Shown here: positions 1-8,342 of the stretch, piece by piece
Layout: the number at the start of each line of letters is the position of its first letter
How positions within the stretch are numbered: position 1 is the first letter of the stretch
NCBI GenBank assembly: GCA_017617545.1
Contig: JAFZVZ010000006.1
Coordinates: forward strand, 122,568 to 186,567
DNA: 64,000 nucleotides
Source of the DNA: Lachnospiraceae bacterium
GTDB lineage: Bacteria > Bacillota > Clostridia > Lachnospirales > Lachnospiraceae
Direction of reading: 5' to 3'
Notes under the pieces: generated by a model
Seen by the model: the letters and a program-made list of their open reading frames with translations, nothing else
Database searches by the model: none
What the model was told of the DNA's origin: nothing
Position numbers and translations under genes: made by a program

Positions 1-1108
1 CGGTCACGCGCATCGCCTGATATACATAGCCGCGGCCCGAGAGCGGATCGCGGATCGCACCGCCGAGGCAGGTAGCAGCGCCACCGAACGGCTCGATCTC
101 GGTCGGATGGTTGTGCGTCTCATTCTTAAAGAAGACGAGCCACTCCTCGGTCTCGGTCTTGCCGTTTCTCTCAACGTCAACCGGAACGACCACGGAGCAG
201 GCGTTGATCTCGTCGGACACCTCCATGTCCTCGAGCTTGCCCTCGGCGCGCAGCTTCTTCATCGCGAGAAGAGCTACGTCCATGAGGCAGATGAACTTGT
301 CGTCGCGACCCTTGTACAGGATCTCGCGCTCTGCCTTGTATGCGTCAAATGCGGCCTTGATCGGCTCGCTGTAATCACCGTCATCGATCTTCACGCTCGT
401 GAGCTCGGTCTGGAACGTCGTGTGGCGGCAGTGATCCGACCAGTACGTATCCAGCACGCGGATCTCCGTCACGGACGGATCGCGCTTCTCCTCGCCGCTG
501 AAGTACTCCTGGATAAACAGGAAATCGCGGAACGTCATCGCGAGGTTGAGGGAATCATAAAGCTCCTTGAGCTCGACCTCGGGCATCGTCGTGAACCCGT
601 CGAAGATCTTGACATCCTCGGGAACGGCGAACTCGGTAACGAGCGTCTCGGGCTTCGTCTCGTCGGTCTCTCTCGAGTCGACGGGGTTGATGCAGTATGC
701 GCGGATGCCGGCGAACTCCTCGTCGGTGATCTCGCCCGTCAGCACGTACGTCGTCGCGCTGCGGATGATCGGCTCCTCCGCGTCATTCAGAAGCTTCACG
801 CACTGCTCCGCGGAGTCGGCACGCTGATCGAACTGTCCGGGCAGGTACTCTACGGAGAACACGCGGTCCCCTGCTGCTGCCGGCAGCACTTCCTCGTATA
901 CATCGTCGATCGGAGGCTCGGAAAATACGGTCCCGAGAGCCTTCTTATACGTATCCTCGCTGATATTTTCCACATCATAGCGAACGAACACGCGCACATT
1001 CGTGATCGTCTTCAAACCGAGATACTCACGGATCTCCCCCGCAAGTTCCTTCGCGCGCACCGCAAAGGGTGCCTTCTTCTCCACATAAATCCGTCTGACA
1101 AGACCCAT
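1..1108 (-). CDS. purL: Phosphoribosylformylglycinamidine synthase, N-terminal part (runs off the window)
   Basis: FGAM synthase performs the fourth step of purine synthesis, the ATP- and glutamine-dependent amidation of FGAR in the cytosol. The first 369 codons are present; the 3' end lies beyond position 1. The reverse-strand translation begins MGLVRRIYVEKK and reaches the diagnostic stretch NETHNHPTEIEPFGGAATC near the window edge, a conserved signature of the PurL synthetase domain. The long N-terminal region before it matches the large single-chain PurL type, usually around 1,250 residues. The ATG at 1108 is chosen because GGAGGCGG lies just upstream. The gene has its own promoter and is divergent from the MraY-type gene. 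Identification is firm; completeness cannot be judged. Confidence 0.93.
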   Translation of the reverse strand, partial: MGLVRRIYVEKKAPFAVRAKELAGEIREYLGLKTITNVRVFVRYDVENISEDTYKKALGTVFSEPPIDDVYEEVLPAAAGDRVFSVEYLPGQFDQRADSAEQCVKLLNDAEEPIIRSATTYVLTGEITDEEFAGIRAYCINPVDSRETDETKPETLVTEFAVPEDVKIFDGFTTMPEVELKELYDSLNLAMTFRDFLFIQEYFSGEEKRDPSVTEIRVLDTYWSDHCRHTTFQTELTSVKIDDGDYSEPIKAAFDAYKAEREILYKGRDDKFICLMDVALLAMKKLRAEGKLEDMEVSDEINACSVVVPVDVERNGKTETEEWLVFFKNETHNHPTEIEPFGGAATCLGGAIRDPLSGRGYVYQAMRVT

Positions 1109-1185
1109 AATCCGCCTCCGTTCGGGGCCTCAAAGCCCTTATTTTTCTAAGAAATGCCGTGTTTCACGGCGTTTTTGTTGAAATA

Positions 1186-1213
1186 ATTATAGCACCCGGG
1201 CAATCATAATCAA
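1186..1213 (-). promoter_or_regulatory. Promoter of purL
   Basis: On the minus strand TTGATT (1208-1213) and TATAAT (1186-1191) are separated by 16 nt, and TGC directly before the -10 makes it an extended -10. The leader to the ATG is about 70 nt and contains a small hairpin with arms GCCGTG/CACGGC at 1156-1170. No purine riboswitch core is visible. Confidence 0.65.
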
Positions 1214-1250
1214 AATGAATATCCATCATTGACTTTATAAGTAACACTTA

Positions 1251-1279
1251 TTGTTTTTTTACTACAGTTGTGGTATACT
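1251..1279 (+). promoter_or_regulatory. Promoter of the MraY-type gene
   Basis: TTGTTT at 1251-1256 and TATACT at 1274-1279 are spaced by 17 nt, with TGG before the -10 (extended -10). The 16-bp palindrome described next fills the spacer, so a bound repressor would exclude RNA polymerase. Confidence 0.7.
1260..1275. promoter_or_regulatory. BlaI/MecI-like operator
   Basis: TACTACAGTTGTGGTA is an inverted repeat of TACTACA and TGTGGTA around a 2-nt centre, with one mismatch from perfect symmetry. It closely resembles the established BlaI/MecI operator consensus TACTACATATGTAGTA that controls beta-lactamase and mecA. It lies exactly between the -35 and -10 of the MraY-type gene. A further TACTACAG half-site follows at 1276. 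No blaI or blaR gene is visible in the window. Confidence 0.6.
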
Positions 1280-1340
1280 ACAGAGTGCGAAGTTATCAGC
1301 ATTCCGCGGGCCTCCCGAAGACCATGCGGCAGGAGGAATC

Positions 1341-2345
1341 ATGATCACAGAGATCTTTTCCCCGGATACGGTCCGGGGAGTTGCAACTATCCAACTGTTC
1401 TACTATATTGCCTGTCTCGGATGCACGCTCTCGCTGCTTCTTCTGCTGCGCAACTCCATGCCCTGTGACCAGGGGCGGGCATTCGCGGTCAACGGAGAGC
1501 TCTCGAAGGGCAAGACTCGCGGCGTGGGGCTGTTGTTTATCTTAGGCTTCACCATTCCCACCTTCCTGTTTTTGAAGATCACGTGGGAGCTGGCGATCCT
1601 GCTCGTACTGCTGATCGCATGCATGCTGACCGGCTATCTCGATGACGCGGGATCCGTGCCGTGGAGCGGATTGAAGAAGGGTATCCTCGATCTCGCGATC
1701 GCGCTCGGCGCCGGTATCGCCACATGGCAGTTCTACGGGACGAAGGTGTCGTTCCACCTGTTCTCGGTTGAGTCGGAGTACGGATACCTTGTTCCCGCCT
1801 CCATCAAGCTGCCTGCGCCGATCTACATCATCATCGCAGCGGCGCTCGTGTGGGGATCCATCAACGTGGTCAACTGCACCGACGGCGTGGACGGCCTGTG
1901 TACCTCTCTCGCCATCCTCGCGCTGATCACGTTCGGAAGAATGGGCAGCCTGTCATCCCTCGGCGTTGGCAACGGCGTTCTGGCCACCGGTATGATCCTG
2001 TGCCTGATCCCGTACCTGTGGTTCAACGCATCCCCGAGCTCGATGCTGATGGGCGACGCGGGTTCACGCGCCCTCGGCTTTCTGTTCGCGATGCTCGCGC
2101 TGCGCTCGGGATACATACTCGAGTTCATCCCGATCTGTATCGTGTTCATCCTTGACGGCGGTCTCGGACTTCTGAAGCTTGCGCTTCTCCGCTCCGTCAA
2201 GGTCCACATTTTGAAAAATGTCCGTCTGCCGCTTCACGACCACGCCCGCAAGAACCTGAAGTGGGACGATGCGCAGACCGTATTCCGGTTCGTGCTCGTA
2301 CAGCTCGCGGTCATCCTGCTGTACTGGGCGCTGATCGCCTTATAA
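1341..2345 (+). CDS. MraY/WecA-family phosphoglycosyl transferase (MraY paralogue)
   Basis: A polytopic membrane enzyme of 334 residues of the family that moves a phospho-sugar from a UDP precursor to undecaprenyl phosphate; MraY makes lipid I for peptidoglycan. Visible family motifs are TGYLDDAG (Asp-Asp pair), NCTDGVDGL and MGDAGSRALG. The C-terminal histidine motif reads PLHDH (about residues 297-301) rather than the usual PxHHH of classical MraY, so this may be a divergent or specialised paralogue. The ATG at 1341 follows AGGAGG by four bases; in-frame sequence upstream overlaps the promoter and is discounted. It is not in a dcw cluster but stands alone, 25 bp before a LysR gene. The operator over its promoter suggests induction by cell-wall damage, which is inference. 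Confidence 0.8.
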   Translation: MITEIFSPDTVRGVATIQLFYYIACLGCTLSLLLLLRNSMPCDQGRAFAVNGELSKGKTRGVGLLFILGFTIPTFLFLKITWELAILLVLLIACMLTGYLDDAGSVPWSGLKKGILDLAIALGAGIATWQFYGTKVSFHLFSVESEYGYLVPASIKLPAPIYIIIAAALVWGSINVVNCTDGVDGLCTSLAILALITFGRMGSLSSLGVGNGVLATGMILCLIPYLWFNASPSSMLMGDAGSRALGFLFAMLALRSGYILEFIPICIVFILDGGLGLLKLALLRSVKVHILKNVRLPLHDHARKNLKWDDAQTVFRFVLVQLAVILLYWALIAL

Positions 2346-2370
2346 ACCATTGCTTGATTAACGAAACCAT

Positions 2371-3273
2371 ATGGATATCAGCTACGAATTATACAAAGTA
2401 TTTTACTATGTCGCGACTTCCCGGAGTTTCTCCGAGGCCGGCACGAAACTGTTCATCTCGCAGTCCGCGGTGAGCCAGTCGATCCGGTCCTTGGAGCGAA
2501 GGCTCGGGCAGACGCTCTTCGTGCGCAAGACAAAAAGGGTCACGCTCACGAAGGAGGGGGAAATGCTCTTCAAGCACATCGAGCCGGCCGTACAGCTGAT
2601 CCTGCGCGGCGAGGCGCAGGTGCTCAACTCGGGGAGCCACTCCTCACAGCTGCGCGTAGGCGCCAGCGACACGATCTGCCGCTACGTGCTCGTCCCGTAC
2701 TTTAAGAAGCTGCACGAACAGCTGCCGGACGTGCACATCAACATTTTAAACGGCACCTCCCCGCAGTGCGCGCGCATGCTCGACGCCGGGGATGTCGACC
2801 TGATCATCACGAACTCGCCGAACGCCGCATTGAGCGGTGATCGCAACGTGATCCCCGTCAAGACATTTCACGATGTCTTCGTCGGAAACCCGACCGCGTT
2901 TCCGTCCTGCTTCCGCGAAGTTGCAGGCCACCGGAAGCCGCTGTCACTGTCGGAGCTTCTGCACTACCCTCTGATGATGCTCAGCAAGCGCTCCGCCACA
3001 AGCGAGTTCTTGCACGAACAGTTCCAGCGGCAGTCGCTCGACCTCGCTCCGGCGATCGAGCTGAACAGTAACGACCTTTTGATGGATCTCGCCCGCATCG
3101 GTCTCGGCATCGCCTGCGTTCCGGACTACTGCCTGAGTGAGGATCCCGAGCTGCGGGAGCTTCTCCTCGCGGAGCCGCTTCCGAACCGCCAGCTGCTTCT
3201 CGCGTACGATGAGACACGACCTCTCACACCCGCCGCGGAAGCACTGAAGACAATGTTGACAGAACAGAACTGA
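2371..3273 (+). CDS. LysR-family transcriptional regulator
   Basis: A 300-residue LysR-type regulator. The N-terminal winged helix-turn-helix is plain (VATSRSFSEAGTKLF followed by SQSAVSQSIRSLERRLG, about residues 13-48), followed by the two-lobed inducer-binding domain. It starts 25 bp after the MraY-type gene on the same strand without an evident Shine-Dalgarno sequence, so read-through from that gene is likely. The regulated target and the effector cannot be told from the sequence; LysR proteins usually act on neighbouring genes, here the MraY-type gene or the MoxR ATPase. Confidence 0.88.
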   Translation: MDISYELYKVFYYVATSRSFSEAGTKLFISQSAVSQSIRSLERRLGQTLFVRKTKRVTLTKEGEMLFKHIEPAVQLILRGEAQVLNSGSHSSQLRVGASDTICRYVLVPYFKKLHEQLPDVHINILNGTSPQCARMLDAGDVDLIITNSPNAALSGDRNVIPVKTFHDVFVGNPTAFPSCFREVAGHRKPLSLSELLHYPLMMLSKRSATSEFLHEQFQRQSLDLAPAIELNSNDLLMDLARIGLGIACVPDYCLSEDPELRELLLAEPLPNRQLLLAYDETRPLTPAAEALKTMLTEQN

Positions 3274-3335
3274 AGCCGGCCAGGAAACCCGGCATAGCAT
3301 ACAGAAGATATTACACGACCAGGAGGTATCCCTTC

Positions 3336-4274
3336 ATGAGTAAACCGTTAACCGCTCTCAAAACCAACATTCAGAAGGTCATCATCGGCAAGGACGATGT
3401 GATTGACGAGTTGTTCGCTGCGCTGCTTGTCGGCGGACATGTCCTCATCGAGGATGTCCCCGGAACCGGCAAGACGACGCTCGCGAAGGCACTCGCTGCT
3501 TCGATTTCCGGCGCTTTCGCCCGTATTCAGTTCACGCCCGACCTGTTGCCGTCGGACATCACCGGCATCAACTATTTCAACCGCAAGAAGGATGACTTTG
3601 TGCTGCGTTACGGTCCGGTCTTCACCAACATTCTGCTCGCGGACGAGCTGAACCGTGCGACGCCTCGTACGCAGTCGGCTCTTCTGGAGTGTATGGAGGA
3701 GAAGCAGGTCACCATCGACGGTGTCACCTACTCGCTCGCCGCTCCGTTCTTCGTAATCGCTACGGAAAATCCGATCGAGACCGCAGGTACGTTCCCGCTG
3801 CCCGAGGCGCAGCTCGACCGTTTCCTGATGCGTCTGCCGATGGGATATCCGACGCAGGAGGAGGAGATGAGCATCCTCAACCGCTTCAAGACCGACAACC
3901 CGCTTGATTCCCTCCAGCCCGTGTACACGCAGGAGGATATCGTTGCGATGCAGCAGGCGTACATCAAGGTGACGATCCATCCGATCCTTCAGAAGTACAT
4001 CCTCGACATCGTTGCGGCAACCCGCAGCAACCCGAAGGTTCCGATCGGCGCTTCGCCGCGTGCTTCGCTTGCTCTGCAGAACGTTGCCAAAGCTTACGCG
4101 TTCATCCAGGGCCGCAGTTACGTGACGCCTGAGGACATCGTCCACCTGGCATGCCCGGTGCTTGCGCACCGTCTCTGCATCGGCCGTGGCGCGTCCCACA
4201 GCGCTTCCCAGACGCTGCCGATCATGAAGGACATCCTCTCGAAGGTTCCGGTCCCGACGGAGAGCTGGAGCTGA
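3336..4274 (+). CDS. MoxR-family AAA+ ATPase
   Basis: A 312-residue cytosolic AAA+ ATPase of the MoxR group, whose members act as chaperones that activate or mature other protein complexes. Walker A GTGKTT is at residues 43-48, Walker B ILLADEL near 99-105, and sensor 1 ATENPIE follows; length is typical. AGGAGG at 3321 sets the start. MoxR genes normally sit next to DUF58 and von Willebrand-type genes. Here the next gene is convergent and no DUF58 gene follows, so this is an orphan and its client is unknown. A shared terminator lies 60 bp downstream. Confidence 0.9.
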   Translation: MSKPLTALKTNIQKVIIGKDDVIDELFAALLVGGHVLIEDVPGTGKTTLAKALAASISGAFARIQFTPDLLPSDITGINYFNRKKDDFVLRYGPVFTNILLADELNRATPRTQSALLECMEEKQVTIDGVTYSLAAPFFVIATENPIETAGTFPLPEAQLDRFLMRLPMGYPTQEEEMSILNRFKTDNPLDSLQPVYTQEDIVAMQQAYIKVTIHPILQKYILDIVAATRSNPKVPIGASPRASLALQNVAKAYAFIQGRSYVTPEDIVHLACPVLAHRLCIGRGASHSASQTLPIMKDILSKVPVPTESWS

Positions 4275-4336
4275 TCCGGTGCCCCGCGACCGCGGGGAGC
4301 TCTCGAATGCTTGGAATTGAATTTTCCGAAGACACA

Positions 4337-4372
4337 AAAAAGGCTGCCGCAGCAACTGCGACAGCCTTTCTC
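4337..4372. terminator. Bidirectional terminator between moxR-type gene and foldase gene
   Basis: Stem AGGCTG-CGCAG with CTGCG-CAGCCT around a short CAA loop, with an A-run on the left and a T-rich run on the right. It can serve both converging genes. Confidence 0.8.
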
Positions 4373-4387
4373 ATTATCTTTTTGTGA

Positions 4388-5503
4388 TCACTTCTTCGGC
4401 GCGGCGAGAATGGTTCCCATCGTGATGTTGTCCCACTCCTCGGTCTTCGTGATCGTGTACTGCTGCTCGATCGTCTTGTAAATACTGTTGATGCCCTTAT
4501 TTTGCGCTTCCGAAACAGCCTCGGTGACGGCGTCCTCGTATCCGTAGTAGGTTGTATCGTCCGTCAGCTGGATGATGTAGATACCGTAGTTTGTCTCCAG
4601 AAGGCGGATGTCACCGACCTTCATGTTCAGCACGACGTTGACGTACTGCTCGTCAAGGCTCGCGCTGTCGGCGATGCTGAAATCGCGCTGGCCGTAGTTG
4701 AGGATGTCCGACTTCTTCGCGTAAACATCCGCAAGCGTTGTTCCCGAGAGCGCGTCCTGATAGCACTCATTCATCGTTGCCACGCGCTTTGCGGTATCGC
4801 CGGCCTTCATCGTCAGCTCCGCGTTCTCATCGCTCTTGGTCAGATATACGTAATATGTCTTGTACGTTCTGTAATTCTCCTTGTCGATCGTAGCGGCGAT
4901 CGCATCGCGGTCAATCACCACGTTGGATGCCATAATAGAACTGAACTGATCCGCAAGGAAGATACGCTCATAGTTGTCGCGGATCACTTCCGTCGTCATA
5001 CCGCAGCGGGCGCGCTGCTCCGGCGTGAACTTGGCAAGGAACTGCTGCGTCGTCGTATCCAGCATCTTCACGCGGCCGTCCGTCATCGTGACATTGGACT
5101 CCTTCGCCTCGTAGTACATCAGAAGGGTGTAGAGCATGCTGGAGTACACAGCCTCCTTGTAGATCGCTCCCATCGTCTGTCCGTTCGTTCCCGGCATATC
5201 CCAGAAGCTTGTCTCTTCTCCGTAAATGCTCTGATAATAGTCAAGGTTCGTGTTGTAGTTGTCATTGCCGTCGGCTTCGTTGTACGCCAGGTAGTACGTG
5301 AACATGTCGAGTGTCACATCGTACTTCTTGTCGCCCTTCTCGATGGTAAGCACAACCTTCTTGGCGTTGGCTGCCGCATTGGTCTTCGCGAGCTCCGCGT
5401 ACTCCTCTTCCGTCAGCTTTGTTTCGCCGCATCCGGTAAGCACTCCCGCACACGATGCGACAAGACAGAGTGCGCAGATCACGGCAAGTATCCTTCTTTT
5501 CAT
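4388..5503 (-). CDS. PrsA/SurA-like foldase lipoprotein
   Basis: A 371-residue exported lipoprotein. The signal peptide ends in lipobox LTGC with the lipidated Cys at residue 25. The body has the layout of SurA_N/PrsA proteins: a helical N-terminal chaperone region (Tyr-rich, with FTPEQRARCGM near its middle) and a parvulin-like segment (NYGQRDFSIADSASL, then VGDIRLLETNYGIYIIQL). Such proteins help fold secreted proteins on the outer side of the membrane and may have peptidyl-prolyl isomerase activity; the parvulin part is weakly conserved so catalysis is uncertain. GAGGT precedes the ATG. It has its own promoter and ends in the shared terminator. Confidence 0.75.
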   Translation of the reverse strand: MKRRILAVICALCLVASCAGVLTGCGETKLTEEEYAELAKTNAAANAKKVVLTIEKGDKKYDVTLDMFTYYLAYNEADGNDNYNTNLDYYQSIYGEETSFWDMPGTNGQTMGAIYKEAVYSSMLYTLLMYYEAKESNVTMTDGRVKMLDTTTQQFLAKFTPEQRARCGMTTEVIRDNYERIFLADQFSSIMASNVVIDRDAIAATIDKENYRTYKTYYVYLTKSDENAELTMKAGDTAKRVATMNECYQDALSGTTLADVYAKKSDILNYGQRDFSIADSASLDEQYVNVVLNMKVGDIRLLETNYGIYIIQLTDDTTYYGYEDAVTEAVSEAQNKGINSIYKTIEQQYTITKTEEWDNITMGTILAAPKK

Positions 5504-5561
5504 CTTTTACCTCACTTCATAACCGCCCCGAAAAACGGCGGGATTCCCACAATCGGACTTT

Positions 5562-5590
5562 ATCATACCATAGAAAGCCGCGACGGTCAA
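5562..5590 (-). promoter_or_regulatory. Promoter of the foldase lipoprotein gene
   Basis: Minus strand TTGACC (5585-5590), 17-nt spacer, TATGAT (5562-5567) with a TGG extension before the -10. The leader is about 55 nt. Confidence 0.7.
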
Positions 5591-5633
5591 AAGAATTTTC
5601 TGTGTCATGGCTTTCGCATCAAGGGTCTCCGCG

Positions 5634-6635
5634 TCACAGCACCGACAGCACGATACCGGTGATGACCACCGCCGCGCACAGCAGCTTCTGCACGATCTTC
5701 TTCTCACGGAACACAAGCCAGCCGCCGAGGATCGTCACGATCGTGCACGCCTGCTTGAGGACCGTCATCACGATGACGCGACTCTCCGCGTACCCGTTGG
5801 CGATGAACAGTGCCCGATCCGCGATCACAAACAGAATGCTCAGGCCCCAGATCCACGGGTTCTTCAGCATTCCTCGCACGTTCAGACGGATTTTGCGCAC
5901 AAGCACATACAACACGTAAAATGCGACCATGAACACCATGTACCACAGCTGCAGCTGTCCGCTCGTAAGGTCGCCGTCGCTCATCAGCACCTTGTCCATG
6001 TTGCCGCTGACCGCGTTTAAGAAGCACGACACCATCGCGAGGAAGACATAGAAGCCTCTGCTGTGGCCGCTCTGCGGGGTCTCCGCCTCCTCGGCGGACG
6101 GAACGGTAGTCTCGGGCGCCGGGGTCTCATTTTCCGTAATCTCCGCGCGGTCCGCGTTCCCGGAATCGTCCGTTTTCTCCTCATCCGCGGCGTCGTCCTT
6201 CACAAACCGCAGAAGGAACAATCCGAGGCACACAACCACGATACCCGCGCACTGCCACACCGACGGGCGCTCCCCGAGCACGAGAATTCCCAGCATCGCG
6301 GAAAATACAACCCGCGCCATGTCGAGGATCCCGTAGACGCTCACGGGCATGCGCCGAAGCGCGCGAAAGCCGCAGATCCACGCCACGAAGATGACGAAGG
6401 ATTTGACGGCGATGGCCGCGTACTGCTCTGCCCGAAGGCCGAACAGATACTGCTTCGCGCCCATGTCGCCGACCGCGATCTCCGCTGCCGTCGTGCCGAT
6501 CACTATAACGAGGGAAAGCACGGTGTAGAGGACCAGTACCTCGATAACCGTGCTTTTGACCATTGCTTTTTTCTTGAAAATCTCCCGTGCCCCTTTCAGA
6601 ACACCGTATAGGAGCACACACGAAATCCAAACCAT
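5634..6635 (-). CDS. EamA-type (DMT superfamily) transporter
   Basis: A 333-residue membrane protein with two EamA repeats of about five helices each, the architecture of drug/metabolite exporters. The first repeat ends with MARVVFSAMLGILVLGERPS and the second with GGWLVFREKKIVQKLL, the typical helix-4/5 hairpin of the family. Between the repeats lies an acidic, Glu/Thr/Pro-rich cytoplasmic linker (about residues 147-195) that is longer than usual. The substrate cannot be predicted. The start lacks a strong ribosome binding site; it lies 88 bp downstream of the preceding lipoprotein gene on the same strand and may depend on its transcript. Confidence 0.82.
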   Translation of the reverse strand: MVWISCVLLYGVLKGAREIFKKKAMVKSTVIEVLVLYTVLSLVIVIGTTAAEIAVGDMGAKQYLFGLRAEQYAAIAVKSFVIFVAWICGFRALRRMPVSVYGILDMARVVFSAMLGILVLGERPSVWQCAGIVVVCLGLFLLRFVKDDAADEEKTDDSGNADRAEITENETPAPETTVPSAEEAETPQSGHSRGFYVFLAMVSCFLNAVSGNMDKVLMSDGDLTSGQLQLWYMVFMVAFYVLYVLVRKIRLNVRGMLKNPWIWGLSILFVIADRALFIANGYAESRVIVMTVLKQACTIVTILGGWLVFREKKIVQKLLCAAVVITGIVLSVL

Positions 6636-6723
6636 ACTGTCTGCGCCGCCGCGATCACCCCATCACCGCAGCCTGCTCTCCTGTAGTATCTCTGAATTCC
6701 CCCAATATTGTCTCACCGCTGTC

Positions 6724-8112
6724 TCAATCCTCGGCACTGTCGTCGAAAATGCAGTAGCCGAGTTCGAGCTTATCGATGGTGAGCGTGGTCTCGCCGTTCT
6801 CCACAGCGTAACCGATCGTCGCCACAACCTCGACCACATCCAGCCCGTCGCCGAAGTGCACCAGGTACGCACCGTCCTTCTTGCGGACATCAAACGTGTA
6901 TCCCGAAAGCGCCACGGTGCTCTGCACGAGCTCCTTCGCTGCCTTTTTGATCTCGTCCTCCGAAGTCCCGGCGATCGTCTTCGTCACGCCGACCGCAAGC
7001 GAACCCTTGGCAAGACTTACAACCGGTTCACCGTTCCAGTAGTGCTCCTCGTCGTAGATCTCAAAGTCCGCCGAGACGGTGCTTTTTGAGTCATCCTCCG
7101 CATTATCGCACTCTTTCACCACCGTGTCAACATAATACTCGACATCGCGCACTTCGCTGTCGATACTGATCACCGAGACGTGCTTGCTGACGCGGTAGGT
7201 GCTTCCGTCCTCGGATGCCGGCGCGATGTGGGACAGTTCAAACACGAGATCATTCACACGGTCCGTAAACTCGCGGTAGTACAGATCCGCATCGGTCGTC
7301 TCACCGGTCGGCTCAACCTCCTCGCCGAGGCCTGCCTTGCAGAGCGTGTAATCATACGTATCGACGTAGCCGCTGTTGCGGAAGTACATCCAGTATCCGC
7401 TGCGCTCCCTGATGTCACTGCCGGGCGTAGCGCCGTAAGCCGCTGCCTCGCGAACCTCGATCTCGAGAACGCCCGCCGCATATTCCTCATCGGTGAAGAA
7501 AATGCCCTTGAAGAGACTGTATTCCTCGTCGTCTCCGTTCCACCAGTACCAGCCTTCCCAGACGTCAACCTCCTCAAAGCCTGCCTCGGGAAGCGTCGCG
7601 AGATCCAGATACACGACATAGATCATGTTGTCCTCAAGGATCGTGCGGCCGTCAAACCGGCCTTTCAGCTCCGCAACGCGCGTCACAGAACGCTCCTTGC
7701 CGAGCTCCGTGAAAAACGTTATAAATTCCTTCGCGCTGATGGCGTCATTCTCGCAAACCGGCGTCGGTGTTGCGGTAGGCTCGACAACCGTCGTCGGTGT
7801 CGGCAGCGCGATCGTATTCGTAATCTCAGGCTCCTCCGTGGGAACCGCCGTAGGCTCCGGTGCCTCTCCCGTGATCGTCGGCTCTGCGGTAGGCTCCGCA
7901 GTCGGCTCAGCGGTAGGCTCTGCGGTCGGCTTCGCCGCTGTGGTGGTCGTCGCCGCGTTCGGGTCAACCGGCTCGGTCACCTCCTGCACCTGATTGGATC
8001 CGGTCGCGGTCGGTGTCGCTTCTGTCATGTTGTCGGTCTTCGGGTTGTTTCCCCCACAAGCTGCAAGAAAGATCATCATGCACCCACACAAAACTGCTAA
8101 AATCTTTTTCAT
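6724..8112 (-). CDS. Lipoprotein of unknown function with Pro/Thr/Glu stalk
   Basis: A predicted 462-residue surface lipoprotein that I cannot assign to a family. The signal peptide MKKILAVLCGCMMIFLAAC ends at a lipidated Cys19. Residues 25 to about 120 form a low-complexity stalk with PTAEPTAEPTAEPT repeats, visible in DNA at 7870-7930. The rest is a soluble, acidic, Tyr-rich domain with two halves that could be ligand binding. GGAAAGGG eight bases before 8112 fixes the start, although the frame is open further upstream. The gene follows the opp operon but has its own promoter with four direct repeats typical of an OmpR-family regulator. Confidence 0.8.
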   Translation of the reverse strand: MKKILAVLCGCMMIFLAACGGNNPKTDNMTEATPTATGSNQVQEVTEPVDPNAATTTTAAKPTAEPTAEPTAEPTAEPTITGEAPEPTAVPTEEPEITNTIALPTPTTVVEPTATPTPVCENDAISAKEFITFFTELGKERSVTRVAELKGRFDGRTILEDNMIYVVYLDLATLPEAGFEEVDVWEGWYWWNGDDEEYSLFKGIFFTDEEYAAGVLEIEVREAAAYGATPGSDIRERSGYWMYFRNSGYVDTYDYTLCKAGLGEEVEPTGETTDADLYYREFTDRVNDLVFELSHIAPASEDGSTYRVSKHVSVISIDSEVRDVEYYVDTVVKECDNAEDDSKSTVSADFEIYDEEHYWNGEPVVSLAKGSLAVGVTKTIAGTSEDEIKKAAKELVQSTVALSGYTFDVRKKDGAYLVHFGDGLDVVEVVATIGYAVENGETTLTIDKLELGYCIFDDSAED

Positions 8113-8185
8113 CGTATCAACCCTTTCCGATACCATTTTCCGACAGTCGCTTCCCGACCGCAATCGTTTTTCTGTCTACAGTCAG

Positions 8186-8240
8186 AGCATACCACGAAAA
8201 TGTTACATGTGGGTTACAACCCGATTACACTTTTGTTACA
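8186..8240 (-). promoter_or_regulatory. Pho-box-like direct repeats and -10 of the stalked lipoprotein gene
   Basis: TTACA occurs at 8203, 8214, 8225 and 8236, exactly every 11 bp, and a weaker TAACA follows at 8246. On the minus strand the -10 TATGCT (with TGG extension) is at 8186-8191 and there is no good -35; the nearest repeat ends 11 bp before the -10. This is the geometry of promoters activated by PhoB/PhoP and other OmpR-family response regulators. The regulator encoded at 19535-20218 is a candidate binder. Confidence 0.6.
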
Positions 8241-8274
8241 AGTTCTAACAAAAATATTACGGAAAATGTCACAC

Positions 8275-8300
8275 AAAAAAGCAGCGGGATGACCCGCTGC
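8275..8300 (-). terminator. Terminator of the opp operon
   Basis: A perfect GCAGCGGG/CCCGCTGC stem with a 4-nt loop, followed on the minus strand by seven T residues. It lies 43 bp after the DUF3899 stop codon. Confidence 0.88.
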
Positions 8301-8342
8301 CTGCAGTTGTTTTTGTTGTGTATTTTCCTTATAATCGCCGTA

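Noticed and set aside
107-1150. Long plus-strand open frame opposite purL
   Set aside because: It is the complement of a clear purL reading frame, has no ribosome binding site and no recognisable domain. The same holds for the many long plus-strand frames opposite the opp, pheST, sbcC and surface protein genes.
1156-1170. Terminator or riboswitch in the purL leader
   Set aside because: The GCCGTG/CACGGC hairpin is short, has no T-run on the minus strand, and no purine riboswitch core can be seen.
7870-7930. Regulatory direct repeats
   Set aside because: They encode the PTAE stalk of the lipoprotein and stay in frame.
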